NCBI GenBank assembly: GCA_004555405.1
Contig: SFIE01000047.1
Coordinates: 1-26,496, forward strand
Length of the DNA: 26,496 nt
Source: Subdoligranulum sp.
GTDB lineage: Bacteria; Bacillota; Clostridia; Oscillospirales; Ruminococcaceae
Reading direction: 5' to 3'
In this document: in pieces, positions 1 to 6,934 of the stretch
Layout: every line of letters begins with the position of its first letter
Numbering within the stretch: position 1 is the stretch's first letter
Position numbers and translations under genes: made by a program
Notes under the pieces: generated by a model
What the model saw: only the letters and a program-made list of their open reading frames with translations
Told to the model about the DNA's origin: nothing
Databases searched by the model: none

Positions 1-127
1 TCGGTTCGCTGTATCCGCCACTGGCGGCGCTCACCTTTGCAGCACAAAGTATTATCTGCGCTTTTTGCTTAGCAGCTTGCACTTCTCGCTCGCTGCATCA
101 GCACTTAGAATTATGCGGTATTGCCCT
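1..127 (-). repeat. Dispersed structured repeat, copy 1 (truncated by window edge)
   Basis: This stretch is the reverse complement of the first 127 bases of the repeat found again at 11493-11662 and 26299-26473, with no gaps in the alignment. It starts 17 bp beyond the stop codon of the MBOAT gene and runs off the left edge. A block of about 30 bp near positions 66-100 differs strongly from the other copies but has the same length. Inside it the small hairpin GCCG-ATA-CGGC of the other copies appears as GCTG-ATG-CAGC, so the pairing is kept. It reads in the same direction as the neighbouring gene, whereas copies 2 and 3 are opposite to theirs. No transposase is nearby. Confidence 0.9.
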
Positions 128-144
128 ATCCATTTTGATGCACA

Positions 145-1608
145 TTAGAATTGGAAGTAGATAAAGGGCTTTTCCACATAGCCCTCACCGTACATACCAA
201 ACACCACCACCAGCAAAATGCCGGCCAGCAGCACGGCCCATTGCAGGGCCACGGGCTTTGCCAGCAGCTGCGGGGTGAGCGGGCCTTTTTTACAGCGCAG
301 CCAATCGCACACAAACAAAGCCGCCACGGCCAAACAGGAAACCACAAAATCCGCCCGATCCATGCCCAGCGCCTCAAAGCCGCCCACAAACGGCATGGCA
401 CTCCAGTGCAGAAGGCCGCGGTAAAACTGCATGGCCTGCGAAAGGCTGTCGGCACGAAAGATCACCAGCGCGCCGCTGACAAACACAAAGGTGAGCAGCC
501 AGCACAAAAAGCGGTGCAGTTTTCCCTGTCGGTCAATGTGCAGCGCTTTGCACACGCTGGTGCGCAGGTTCTGGCTCAGGCGCGATGCCGCCATCCAAAG
601 GCCGTGCAGCCCGCCCCAAACCACATAAGTCCATGCAGCGCCGTGCCAGATGCCGCTTACCAGAAACACCGCCAGCAGGTTTAAGCAGGTGTGCAGTGTT
701 CCCTTGCGGTTGCCGCCCAGCAGAATGTACACATTGTCACGCAGCCATGTGGACAGGCTGATATGCCAGCGATTCCAGAATTCGCCCAGCGAAAGCGAAA
801 GATAGGGGCTGTTGAAGTTGCGCATCAGGTCAAAGCCCATGATGCGCGCTGCACCAATGGCAATATCGCTGTAGGACGAAAAGTCGCAGTAAAGCTGCAC
901 CGCAAAAAACACGGCCGCGAACAGCAGCGAAACCGTTCCCTGCTGCGCCAGATTTGCATACACGCCGTCCACCAGCAGGGCAAGGCGATCGGCGATCACC
1001 AGTTTTTGAATATAGCCCCACAGCATTTGCACCAGCCCCGAGCGAAAGCGCTGATAGTCAAAGTGATGCACCTCGCGGAACTGCGGCAGCATATTGCGGC
1101 TTCGCTCAATGGGGCCCGCCACCAGCTGCGGAAAAAAGCTGACAAACAGCGCATAGCGCAAAAAGCTGGTTTCAGGCTCCACCTCGCCCCGGTATACATC
1201 GGCCGCGTAGCCAACGGCCTGGAAAATATAAAAGCTGATGCCCACCGGCAGCAAAAGCTGAAATCCGGTAAATACACTTTGCAGGCCGAGTGCATGGCGT
1301 ACGGCGTTGATGTTGTCCAGCACAAAGCCGGCGTATTTGAACAAAAATAAAATAGCCAGATTCAAAGCCACCGCCAGGGCCAGCACACGCTTTTTTCTGG
1401 CCTTTCCGGCGTTTTTCATTGCCATTCCCGCCGCCCATGTAATGGCGGTGCTGGCCAGCATCAGCAATGCATAGCGGGGGTTCCAGCACATATAAAACAG
1501 ATAGCTGCAGCCCAAAAGCCACAGATTGCGCAGCCTGTGCGGCAAGATAAAATAGCCCGCCGTTACACACGGAAAAAACAGCGCAAATTTAAGCGAATTA
1601 AACAGCAT
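145..1608 (-). CDS. MBOAT family membrane O-acyltransferase (AlgI/DltB-like)
   Basis: A 487-residue polytopic membrane protein of the MBOAT family, which moves acyl groups (often acetyl) onto extracytoplasmic polysaccharides or other envelope polymers. The sequence shows many hydrophobic helices, the conserved block FWNRWHISLSTWLRD in the middle, and the family's active-site histidine in SGIWHGAAWTYVVWGGLHG. The ATG at 1608 is chosen because AAAAAAGGATTTTGGA precedes it and the protein then starts MLFNSLKFALFF, typical of AlgI-like proteins; an upstream in-frame start at 1662 lies inside a terminator hairpin. No SGNH partner (DltD/AlgJ/AlgX type) follows, as the gene is last before the repeat at the window edge, so the acceptor cannot be named. 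The polysaccharide deacetylase and glmS upstream make a cell-wall or exopolysaccharide target plausible (inference). Confidence 0.9.
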   Translation of the reverse strand: MLFNSLKFALFFPCVTAGYFILPHRLRNLWLLGCSYLFYMCWNPRYALLMLASTAITWAAGMAMKNAGKARKKRVLALAVALNLAILFLFKYAGFVLDNINAVRHALGLQSVFTGFQLLLPVGISFYIFQAVGYAADVYRGEVEPETSFLRYALFVSFFPQLVAGPIERSRNMLPQFREVHHFDYQRFRSGLVQMLWGYIQKLVIADRLALLVDGVYANLAQQGTVSLLFAAVFFAVQLYCDFSSYSDIAIGAARIMGFDLMRNFNSPYLSLSLGEFWNRWHISLSTWLRDNVYILLGGNRKGTLHTCLNLLAVFLVSGIWHGAAWTYVVWGGLHGLWMAASRLSQNLRTSVCKALHIDRQGKLHRFLCWLLTFVFVSGALVIFRADSLSQAMQFYRGLLHWSAMPFVGGFEALGMDRADFVVSCLAVAALFVCDWLRCKKGPLTPQLLAKPVALQWAVLLAGILLVVVFGMYGEGYVEKPFIYFQF

Positions 1609-1641
1609 TCCAAAATCCTTTTTTCTTGTACTCCGTTCCGC

Positions 1642-1673
1642 AAAAAACTGCCCCGGCAGCATGGTCAGGGCAG
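1642..1673 (-). terminator. Intrinsic terminator after the AI-2E family permease gene
   Basis: On the minus strand CTGCCC pairs with GGGCAG around a 14-nt loop and is followed directly by TTTTTT. It lies 14 bp after the stop of the permease gene and 33 bp before the MBOAT start. The stem is short, so readthrough into the MBOAT gene is likely, and no separate MBOAT promoter is visible in the remaining space. Confidence 0.6.
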
Positions 1674-1687
1674 TGTGTTGTTTTCTT

Positions 1688-2869
1688 TTACGGTGCCAGC
1701 TTCATATCCGAATCATCTTCCTGCGCGGGCTCGGTGCGCGGAACAGGGTTGCCCTGGGCATCGATTCCCTTTCGGCTCAGGCGGATATCGGTGTATTCCG
1801 CTACCAGTGAGTACACCACCGCAAAGGTAGGCACACCGATCAGCATTCCCACAAAGCCCAGCATTTTGCCGCCCAAGATAATGGCAAACAGCACCCACAG
1901 GGCCGAAAGGCCGGTGGATTCGCCCAGAATTTTGGGGCCCAGCACATTGCCGTCAAACTGCTGCAGAATGAGGATCATGATCAAAAATTCCAGTGCGCTG
2001 AACGGGTTTACGATCAGCAAAATGAAAGCGCAGGGAATGGCCCCCAAAAACGGGCCGAATACCGGGATCACATTGGTGCAGCCCACCACCACGCTGATGA
2101 GCAGTGCATAGGGAATGCGCAGCACCGCGCAAATGATAAAGCACAGCACGCCAATGATCAGGCTGTCCAGGATTTTGCCGCCGATAAAGCCGCCAAAGGT
2201 CTGGTTGGTGCGGGCCAGCACACGCAGCACACGGCGGGCGTGCCGCTCGGGCAAAAATGTGAACGCCAGCTTTTTCAGCTGCTTGAGCAGCTTTTCTTTG
2301 TCCAGCAGCATATATACCGAAAACATCAGTGCCGTGATGCTGCTCACTAAGCCGCTGCCCAGTGCCATGCCGTAGTTGATCACCTGCGGGAACACCCCGG
2401 AAACCGCTTCGGTAATGGTTTTAAGGGCCTGCTCGTAAGAGCCAAGCAGCTTTTCCAGCTGGGCCGAATCAGCCATGTGCGTTTGCAGTGCCGAAATATA
2501 TGCATCCATCGAATTGAAATAATCCGGAATGCTGGTAACCAGCATTTTTACGCTGCTGACCAGCTGCGGCACCAACAGCATCAGCAGTGCGCCGATGCAG
2601 AAAAATGCGATCACATAGGCCAGCAGCACACGCAGCGCGCGGCGCTCTTTTAAAGGGCCGCGATCCAGCGCACGCACAATGAAATCCAGCAGATAGGCGA
2701 TGACTGCGCCCCACACAAAGGGGGCCAAAATGGCCCATCCTCCTTTCAGAACGCCCCACACAGTGTCGAAATGGGAAATTCCCATATAGCACAAAACGCC
2801 GATCACCACCAGCATGAGGTTGGAGAAAAAGTTTTCGCTCAGCTTGAATTTTTCGTTGTTCGGTTCCAT
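1688..2869 (-). CDS. AI-2E family transporter / YtvI-like permease (UPF0118)
   Basis: A 393-residue integral membrane protein of the AI-2E transporter superfamily. Members have roughly eight transmembrane helices and have been linked to autoinducer-2 export, Na+/H+ exchange or unknown transport; substrate cannot be read from sequence. Visible family signs are the N-terminal hydrophobic pair (residues about 15-55), a long amphipathic middle region with SIPDYFNSMDAYISALQ, the conserved segment FGGFIGGKILDSLIIGVLCFI, and the C-terminal block NVIPVFGPFLGAIP followed by LQQFDGNVLGPKILGESTGL. The tail after about residue 365 is charged and probably cytoplasmic. The start ATG follows glmS by 22 bp, with GGAG 13 bp upstream sitting just after the glmS stop, so it is very likely co-transcribed with glmS. 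Confidence 0.9.
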   Translation of the reverse strand: MEPNNEKFKLSENFFSNLMLVVIGVLCYMGISHFDTVWGVLKGGWAILAPFVWGAVIAYLLDFIVRALDRGPLKERRALRVLLAYVIAFFCIGALLMLLVPQLVSSVKMLVTSIPDYFNSMDAYISALQTHMADSAQLEKLLGSYEQALKTITEAVSGVFPQVINYGMALGSGLVSSITALMFSVYMLLDKEKLLKQLKKLAFTFLPERHARRVLRVLARTNQTFGGFIGGKILDSLIIGVLCFIICAVLRIPYALLISVVVGCTNVIPVFGPFLGAIPCAFILLIVNPFSALEFLIMILILQQFDGNVLGPKILGESTGLSALWVLFAIILGGKMLGFVGMLIGVPTFAVVYSLVAEYTDIRLSRKGIDAQGNPVPRTEPAQEDDSDMKLAP

Positions 2870-2891
2870 TTTTTATTTGATGCTCCGTTTG

Positions 2892-4712
2892 TTATTCCAC
2901 AGTAACGCTTTTTGCCAGATTGCGGGGTTTATCCACATCGCAGCCGCGCAGCACACTGACATAGTAGGCAAACAGCTGCAGCGGCACAATGAGCAGCATG
3001 GGCATAAACAGCTCTTCAAATTCGGGCAGGCGCACCACATAGTCGGCCACGCCGTCCGGCACGGGCTGGTTTTGTGTGGTAAACAGCAGCGTGTTGGCGC
3101 CGCGGCTCTTGGTTTCCTTGATATTGGAAATGGTTTTTTCGTAAATATCCTTCTGGGTGGCCAGCGCGATCACCGGAGTGCCCTGTTCGATCAGACTGAT
3201 GGTGCCATGCTTGAGCTCACCGGCGGCATAGGCCTCGGAATGAATGTAGCTGATCTCCTTCAGCTTTAAGCTGGCTTCCAGCGAAAGCGCATAATCAAAG
3301 CCGCGGCCCATAAAGAACAGGTCTGAGGCATTCATAAATTTGCTGGCCAAAAACTTAATCTGGTCACAGTTTTCCAGAATACCGTTGATCTTTTCGCCGG
3401 TCTGCAGCAGCTCGGCAGTCAGGCGGCGCGCCTGTGCCTCATCCAGCTTGCCCTTTGCCATGGCCAAACGCATGGCAAACAGATACAAAACGCTCAGCTG
3501 CACCATATAAGCTTTGGTGGAAGCCACTGCGATCTCGGGCCCTGCATAGGTGTACAGCACATAGTCTGCTGCGCGCGCAATGGACGAACCCACCACATTC
3601 ACAATGGCCAGCACCTTGCAGCCGCGCTGCTTGGCAAGCTCTAAAGCAGCCTTGGTGTCGCTGGTTTCGCCGGATTGGCTGATAATGATCACCAGATCCT
3701 CGGGGCTCAAAATGGGGTCACGATAGCGGAACTCGCTGGCGATCTCGGTAACGGCAGGCACACGGGCCAGCTTTTCGATGGCGGTTTTTCCCACCATGCC
3801 GGCGTGCATGGCTGTGCCGCAGGCCACCAGATGCACCCGGCCGATCTTTGCCAGCGCTTCATCGCTCAGCTGCGGAATGCGCAGATCCGGCAGGCCGTTT
3901 TGCACACGCGGGCCCACGGTTTTTTGGATTGCCTCAGGCTGCTCGTAGATCTCTTTCAGCATGAAATGCGGAAAACCGCCCTTTTCGGCAGCTTCCATAT
4001 CCCAATCTGCCGTCAGGTGATTTTTTTCCACCGGCGTGCCGAACTCGTTGTAAAAGTCGATCTTATCCCGGGTAAGCACCGCAATATCGCCTTCGTCCAG
4101 CACGGCATACTCGCGGGTGTATTTGAGCAGTGCGGGCACATCGCTGGCCACAAAGTTCTGCCCCTTGCCAAAGCCCACGATCAGCGGGCTTTCCCGGCGG
4201 GCAGCATATACGATATCGGGGAAATCCTTGAACAGCACTGCCAGGCCATAGCTGCCGCGCACCAGTGCCAGTGCCCGGGTGAGCGCCAGCAAGGGGTCGC
4301 CGGTATAGCAGGAATCGATCAGCTTTACCAGCACCTCGGTGTCGGTTTCGCTCACAAATTCATAGCCCTTTTTGATCAGATCTTCCTTCAGCTTCCCGTA
4401 GTTTTCAATAATACCGTTGTGTACAATGGAAACTCTCGGCGTAGAGTGCGGATGGCTGTTTACATCGCTGGGCACGCCATGGGTGGCCCAGCGGGTATGG
4501 CCGATGCCGCAGTGGCACACAGGCAGGTTTTTGCTTTCCAGCTTTTCCTTCAGCACGGCAAGGCGGCCTTTTGCTTTTACCACCGTGATATCGCGGCCCA
4601 TGTGCAATGCCACACCGGCCGAATCATAGCCGCGGTATTCCAGCTTGGAAAGCCCTTCCATCAGCACATCCTTGCAGTCATATCCGCCTACATATCCAAC
4701 AATTCCACACAT
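2892..4712 (-). CDS. glmS: Glutamine--fructose-6-phosphate aminotransferase (isomerizing)
   Basis: GlmS makes glucosamine-6-phosphate from fructose-6-phosphate and glutamine, the committed step toward UDP-GlcNAc for peptidoglycan. At 606 residues it has normal length. The start is fixed by a strong AAGGAGG eight bases upstream and by the mature N-terminus MCGIVGYVG: Cys2 is the Ntn-type nucleophile exposed after Met removal. The glutaminase domain (about 1-240) includes GHTRWATHG and HNGIIENY. Two SIS sugar-isomerase domains follow, with SQSGETSDTKAALELAK and the C-terminal DKPRNLAKSVTVE. An in-frame extension to 4763 is rejected because it would bury the catalytic Cys. Transcription probably starts from the promoter at 4901-4929, giving a leader of about 180 nt. 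No glmS ribozyme core was recognised in it. Confidence 0.98.
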   Translation of the reverse strand: MCGIVGYVGGYDCKDVLMEGLSKLEYRGYDSAGVALHMGRDITVVKAKGRLAVLKEKLESKNLPVCHCGIGHTRWATHGVPSDVNSHPHSTPRVSIVHNGIIENYGKLKEDLIKKGYEFVSETDTEVLVKLIDSCYTGDPLLALTRALALVRGSYGLAVLFKDFPDIVYAARRESPLIVGFGKGQNFVASDVPALLKYTREYAVLDEGDIAVLTRDKIDFYNEFGTPVEKNHLTADWDMEAAEKGGFPHFMLKEIYEQPEAIQKTVGPRVQNGLPDLRIPQLSDEALAKIGRVHLVACGTAMHAGMVGKTAIEKLARVPAVTEIASEFRYRDPILSPEDLVIIISQSGETSDTKAALELAKQRGCKVLAIVNVVGSSIARAADYVLYTYAGPEIAVASTKAYMVQLSVLYLFAMRLAMAKGKLDEAQARRLTAELLQTGEKINGILENCDQIKFLASKFMNASDLFFMGRGFDYALSLEASLKLKEISYIHSEAYAAGELKHGTISLIEQGTPVIALATQKDIYEKTISNIKETKSRGANTLLFTTQNQPVPDGVADYVVRLPEFEELFMPMLLIVPLQLFAYYVSVLRGCDVDKPRNLAKSVTVE

Positions 4713-4894
4713 AATCAAAAACCTCCTTGGGGTTTTGGCTGCATCGGCGCTTGGCCAACGCAATGGGGTGCCCGGGCCCCGGCTGCTTTTTGGGCTTTAT
4801 CGGCGCACTTGCCTGCGCCTTATCTGCTGCTTGCCGCAGCTGAAATGCGGCTTTTGCGCTGGGCATCACCGCAGATAAAATGACCGGAATAATC
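4713..4894 (-). other. Long GC-rich 5' leader of glmS
   Basis: From the predicted transcription start near 4894 to the glmS ATG there are about 180 nt without a credible gene. The RNA can form GGCGCA/TGCGCC (4802-4819) and a GGGG/CCCC stem around 4765-4780. I looked for the glmS ribozyme core (an AGCGCC cleavage site and a GUUGACGAGG-like segment) and did not see it. The leader may be regulatory, but nothing shows this directly. Confidence 0.35.
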
Positions 4895-4900
4895 TTTTTT

Positions 4901-4929
4901 ATTATATACGCAAACCATGCTTTTTGCAA
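4901..4929 (-). promoter_or_regulatory. Predicted sigma-A promoter for glmS
   Basis: On the minus strand TTGCAA (4924-4929) and a perfect TATAAT (4901-4906) are separated by exactly 17 bp. It lies between the deacetylase stop (4958) and glmS, 29 bp after that stop, and is correctly oriented to drive glmS and the permease. Confidence 0.75.
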
Positions 4930-4957
4930 TTCCTTTCGCCCTTTGTTTACTGTATAT

Positions 4958-5800
4958 TCACGAATTCGGCGGGCTTTGCGTACACGATCGATCCATTTGT
5001 TCCACCGTGCAAAAACGGTATCCCTGCTCGCGAAACCAATCGATCACATCGGGCAGCGCTTTGGCCGTGTTTTTCGTGGCGGCGGTATCGTGCATCAAAA
5101 CCACGCACACAGTTTGATTTTGCGCCTCGCGCAGAATATTGCGGTAAATTTCTTCGGCGCTTGGGTGGCCGCCCGCTGCATCCTCGGCACACACATTCCA
5201 GTCGATATAGCGATAGCCCTTTTCCTGCGCCTGCGCTTTCAGGCGCTTCATAATATCGCTGCCGCCGTATTTGCGGCTTACGGTGTTGGTGCTTCCCCCC
5301 GGAAATCGCAGATAACGGATCTTTTCTGTGTCGGTATAGGGCGAGATGGCCTGCAAAAGCTCTGTGATATCCTGCCAATAGCTTTCAGGGCTTTGATAGA
5401 TCTTTTTGTATTCGTGCGAGGCCGTGTGCAGTGCGATCTGATGCCCGTTGTCGGTTTCGGTTTGTATCAGCGGCAGATATTTGCGGTTGTTATCTGCCGC
5501 CATCACAAAAAAGGTTGCGGGCACCTGCTTTTGCCGCAGGGTTTCCAGCACCAGCGGTGTGGTGCTGCTGGGGCCATCGTCAAAAGTAAGGCACACGATT
5601 TTTTGCCCTGTGCCGTTTGCATCCGCTGCCGCCGGGGCGGCATAGCTTTGAAACGATGTATCCGGAATGCGGGTTATATCATGCCGTGTACATACCCTGT
5701 GCCCGCGCACTGCCCCCACACACAGCAGCAGCGCCCCCAAAACCGCTGTTTCGGCCAGATGGCACCAGAACACACGCCCTGCTTTTTTGTAGCGTTTCAT
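4958..5800 (-). CDS. Polysaccharide deacetylase (NodB homology, CE4), membrane-anchored
   Basis: A 280-residue secreted or membrane-anchored carbohydrate esterase family 4 protein, expected to remove N-acetyl groups from peptidoglycan or a related polysaccharide outside the cell. A single N-terminal hydrophobic segment lies at about residues 16-33. The CE4 motifs are all present: TFDDGP (72-77, catalytic base Asp74 and metal ligand Asp75), HTASH (metal ligands His125 and His129), RFPGGS (164-169), DWNV, and LMHD near the C-terminus. The start ATG has AAGGGGG eight bases upstream. Whether the true substrate is peptidoglycan (PdaA/PgdA-like) or a spore cortex or capsule precursor cannot be decided here. 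The gene is divergent from tRNA-Leu, and I see no convincing promoter in the 95 bp upstream. Confidence 0.93.
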   Translation of the reverse strand: MKRYKKAGRVFWCHLAETAVLGALLLCVGAVRGHRVCTRHDITRIPDTSFQSYAAPAAADANGTGQKIVCLTFDDGPSSTTPLVLETLRQKQVPATFFVMAADNNRKYLPLIQTETDNGHQIALHTASHEYKKIYQSPESYWQDITELLQAISPYTDTEKIRYLRFPGGSTNTVSRKYGGSDIMKRLKAQAQEKGYRYIDWNVCAEDAAGGHPSAEEIYRNILREAQNQTVCVVLMHDTAATKNTAKALPDVIDWFREQGYRFCTVEQMDRSCTQSPPNS

Positions 5801-5856
5801 TCCCCATGCCCCCTTTATTCTATATAAATATAAGGGCGGGGGCAGGCGTATTCCCT

Positions 5857-5877
5857 GCCCGCAAATGTTTTGCGGGC
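5857..5877. other. Perfect 9-bp inverted repeat between deacetylase and tRNA-Leu
   Basis: GCCCGCAAA pairs with TTTGCGGGC around TGT and is followed on the plus strand by only four T residues. It sits in the divergent gap between the deacetylase start and the tRNA promoter. It could be a weak terminator, part of the deacetylase leader (a second stem GGGCAGG/CCTGCCC adjoins it) or a protein-binding site. Confidence 0.45.
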
Positions 5878-5894
5878 TTTTCGCCGGAAAACTA

Positions 5895-5924
5895 TTGACT
5901 TTTTGGTGTGTGTTGTGGTAAAAT
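5895..5924 (+). promoter_or_regulatory. Predicted sigma-A promoter for tRNA-Leu
   Basis: TTGACT (5895-5900) and TAAAAT (5919-5924) are 18 bp apart, each one mismatch from consensus. The predicted start, about 5931, is roughly nine bases before the mature tRNA 5' end, so a short leader would be removed by RNase P. Confidence 0.8.
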
Positions 5925-5939
5925 ACATCTTGCGGTCAT

Positions 5940-6022
5940 GCGAGAGTGCTGGAATCGGCAGACAGGCACGTTTGAGGTGCGTGTGTTTAGGCGTGTGGGT
6001 TCAAGTCCCATCTCTCGCACCA
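5940..6022 (+). tRNA. tRNA-Leu (anticodon GAG)
   Basis: The acceptor stem GCGAGAG (5940-5946) pairs with CTCTCGC (6012-6018), followed by discriminator A and an encoded CCA (6020-6022). The anticodon arm is CACGT-TTGAGGT-GCGTG, placing GAG at positions 34-36, which reads CUC and CUU leucine codons. The long variable arm (GTGTGTTTAGGCGTG region) is as expected for a class II tRNA. The T arm is TGGG-TTCAAGT-CCCA. It is the only clear plus-strand gene in the window, with its own promoter and terminator. Confidence 0.96.
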
Positions 6023-6026
6023 GCAG

Positions 6027-6067
6027 AAAGAGCTTAGAATCGAAAGATTCTAAGCTCTTTCCTTTTT
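6027..6067 (+). terminator. Strong intrinsic terminator of tRNA-Leu
   Basis: A perfect 15-bp stem (6027-6041 with 6046-6060) closes a GAAA tetraloop and is followed by CCTTTTT. It starts four bases after the CCA end. Confidence 0.93.
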
Positions 6068-6075
6068 ATTGGTTC

Positions 6076-6240
6076 TATAATAAATGTTTGGGTCGGGGCA
6101 AACCCGACCCCACCTTACTGCTTTGGTTAAGCCCCAACAGCTTAATCAAAGCTGAGCTGATCAAAGCGCCAACGATGTCCAGTATCAGACTCTCGAACCA
6201 TCTGGACCGCGCCGCAGGCTTTTGCCTGCGGCGTTTTTTT
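6076..6240 (+). ncRNA. Candidate structured plus-strand transcript with its own terminator
   Basis: After the tRNA terminator, three hairpins occur in a row: GGGTCGGG/CCCGACCC (6090-6110), a 12-bp stem CTTTGGTTAAGC/GCTTAATCAAAG with one G-U pair (6121-6151), and GTCCAG/CTGGAC (6177-6207). The segment ends in a strong plus-strand terminator at 6210-6240. A TATAAT lies at 6076-6081 but has no good -35 element, so the promoter is unproven. No convincing reading frame is present on the plus strand. On the minus strand a 56-codon frame starting MAKKRRRQK crosses it, but its ribosome binding site is too close to the ATG. It may instead be a decayed repeat or readthrough spacer. Confidence 0.35.
6210..6240 (+). 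terminator. Strong plus-strand intrinsic terminator
   Basis: CGCCGCAGGC (6210-6219) pairs perfectly with GCCTGCGGCG (6224-6233) around TTTT and is followed by seven T residues. On the minus strand no T run follows, so it does not properly serve the flavodoxin-fold gene that ends at 6319. It implies plus-strand transcription arriving from 6061-6209. Confidence 0.88.
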
Positions 6241-6318
6241 GCCATTTTCCTTTGCATTTGGCCGCAAAGCGCCATGGTTTCAAGGCCCCCACGCCCTGCT
6301 GCCGCATGGCTGCGGGCA

Positions 6319-6900
6319 TTACAGCCCGGCCAGCTTAGCGGCAAACTGCGCGGCACGCTCTGCTTTTTCGGGGCTCATAAACACCTTGCTGTAGCCGGGG
6401 TCATGCTCGGCCAGCATGCCTGCATATTGAAGCTGCGAGTGCTTGCAATAGCGCCGGATGCCGCTTTCCCACAGATCGGCGCCTTTTTCGGGCGGATAGC
6501 CGCAGGTCGTCACCAGTGCAAGGGCTTTTCCCGCCCACAGTGCAGGGCCTTTTTGCTCGCCGTAGTATTTGTTCATGCCGTAAACCAGGCGGTCCAGCAC
6601 GGATTTCATGGGCGGGGTGCAATACCATGAATAGATCGGCGTGGCCAGCACCAAAAGATCACATTGCAGCACGCTGTCAAAAATATCCGGCATATCGTCC
6701 CGGATCGCGCAGCCAAAAATCGAATGGTCTTTCTGGCAGCATCGGCAGGCACGGCAGGGCTGAATGTTTTTATCATACAGCCAGATCAGTTCACATTCGC
6801 AGCCGCTTTGCTGCAGCTGCTGCATAAACGGCTGCAAAAGCTGCATGGTGTTGCCGTTTTTCCGGGGGCTTCCCATCAGAATACAAACTCTTTTTTTCAT
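6319..6900 (-). CDS. Flavodoxin-fold NAD(P)H-dependent FMN reductase family protein (iron-sulfur flavoprotein-like)
   Basis: A 193-residue FMN-binding reductase of the NADPH-dependent FMN reductase / iron-sulfur flavoprotein group. The N-terminus MKKRVCILMGSPRKNGNT holds the phosphate-binding loop, and ATPIYSWYCTPPMKSVLDR is the second FMN-contact region. A cysteine cluster CRACRCCQKD, with another Cys nine residues later, resembles the C-x2-C-x2-C-x(n)-C pattern of iron-sulfur flavoproteins, so a 4Fe-4S cluster is possible; the last spacing (eight residues) is at the long end. The ATG at 6900 is preferred over an in-frame GTG at 6912 because AGAGGTGAAGG lies just upstream. It follows yhaN by 34 bp and is probably co-transcribed with it. 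The physiological electron acceptor is unknown. Confidence 0.88.
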   Translation of the reverse strand: MKKRVCILMGSPRKNGNTMQLLQPFMQQLQQSGCECELIWLYDKNIQPCRACRCCQKDHSIFGCAIRDDMPDIFDSVLQCDLLVLATPIYSWYCTPPMKSVLDRLVYGMNKYYGEQKGPALWAGKALALVTTCGYPPEKGADLWESGIRRYCKHSQLQYAGMLAEHDPGYSKVFMSPEKAERAAQFAAKLAGL

Positions 6901-6934
6901 GAGAGCCTTCACCTCTTTCTGGATTTTTATTGGT

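Noticed and set aside
3675..4883. Long plus-strand open frames opposite glmS, pnp, lysS and the EF-G-like gene
   Set aside because: These mirror the codon bias of the minus-strand genes, lack ribosome binding sites and protein family features, and overlap well-identified genes entirely.
4713..4894. glmS ribozyme in the glmS leader
   Set aside because: I could not find the cleavage-site AGCGCC context followed by the GUUGACGAGG-like core. The GC hairpins present do not reproduce the ribozyme arrangement.
6075..6245. Minus-strand 56-codon frame starting MAKKRRRQK downstream of the flavodoxin-fold gene
   Set aside because: The possible AAGG is only 3-4 bases from the ATG, the frame runs through a terminator and three hairpins, and the translation looks like read-through of structured RNA. 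Not fully excluded.
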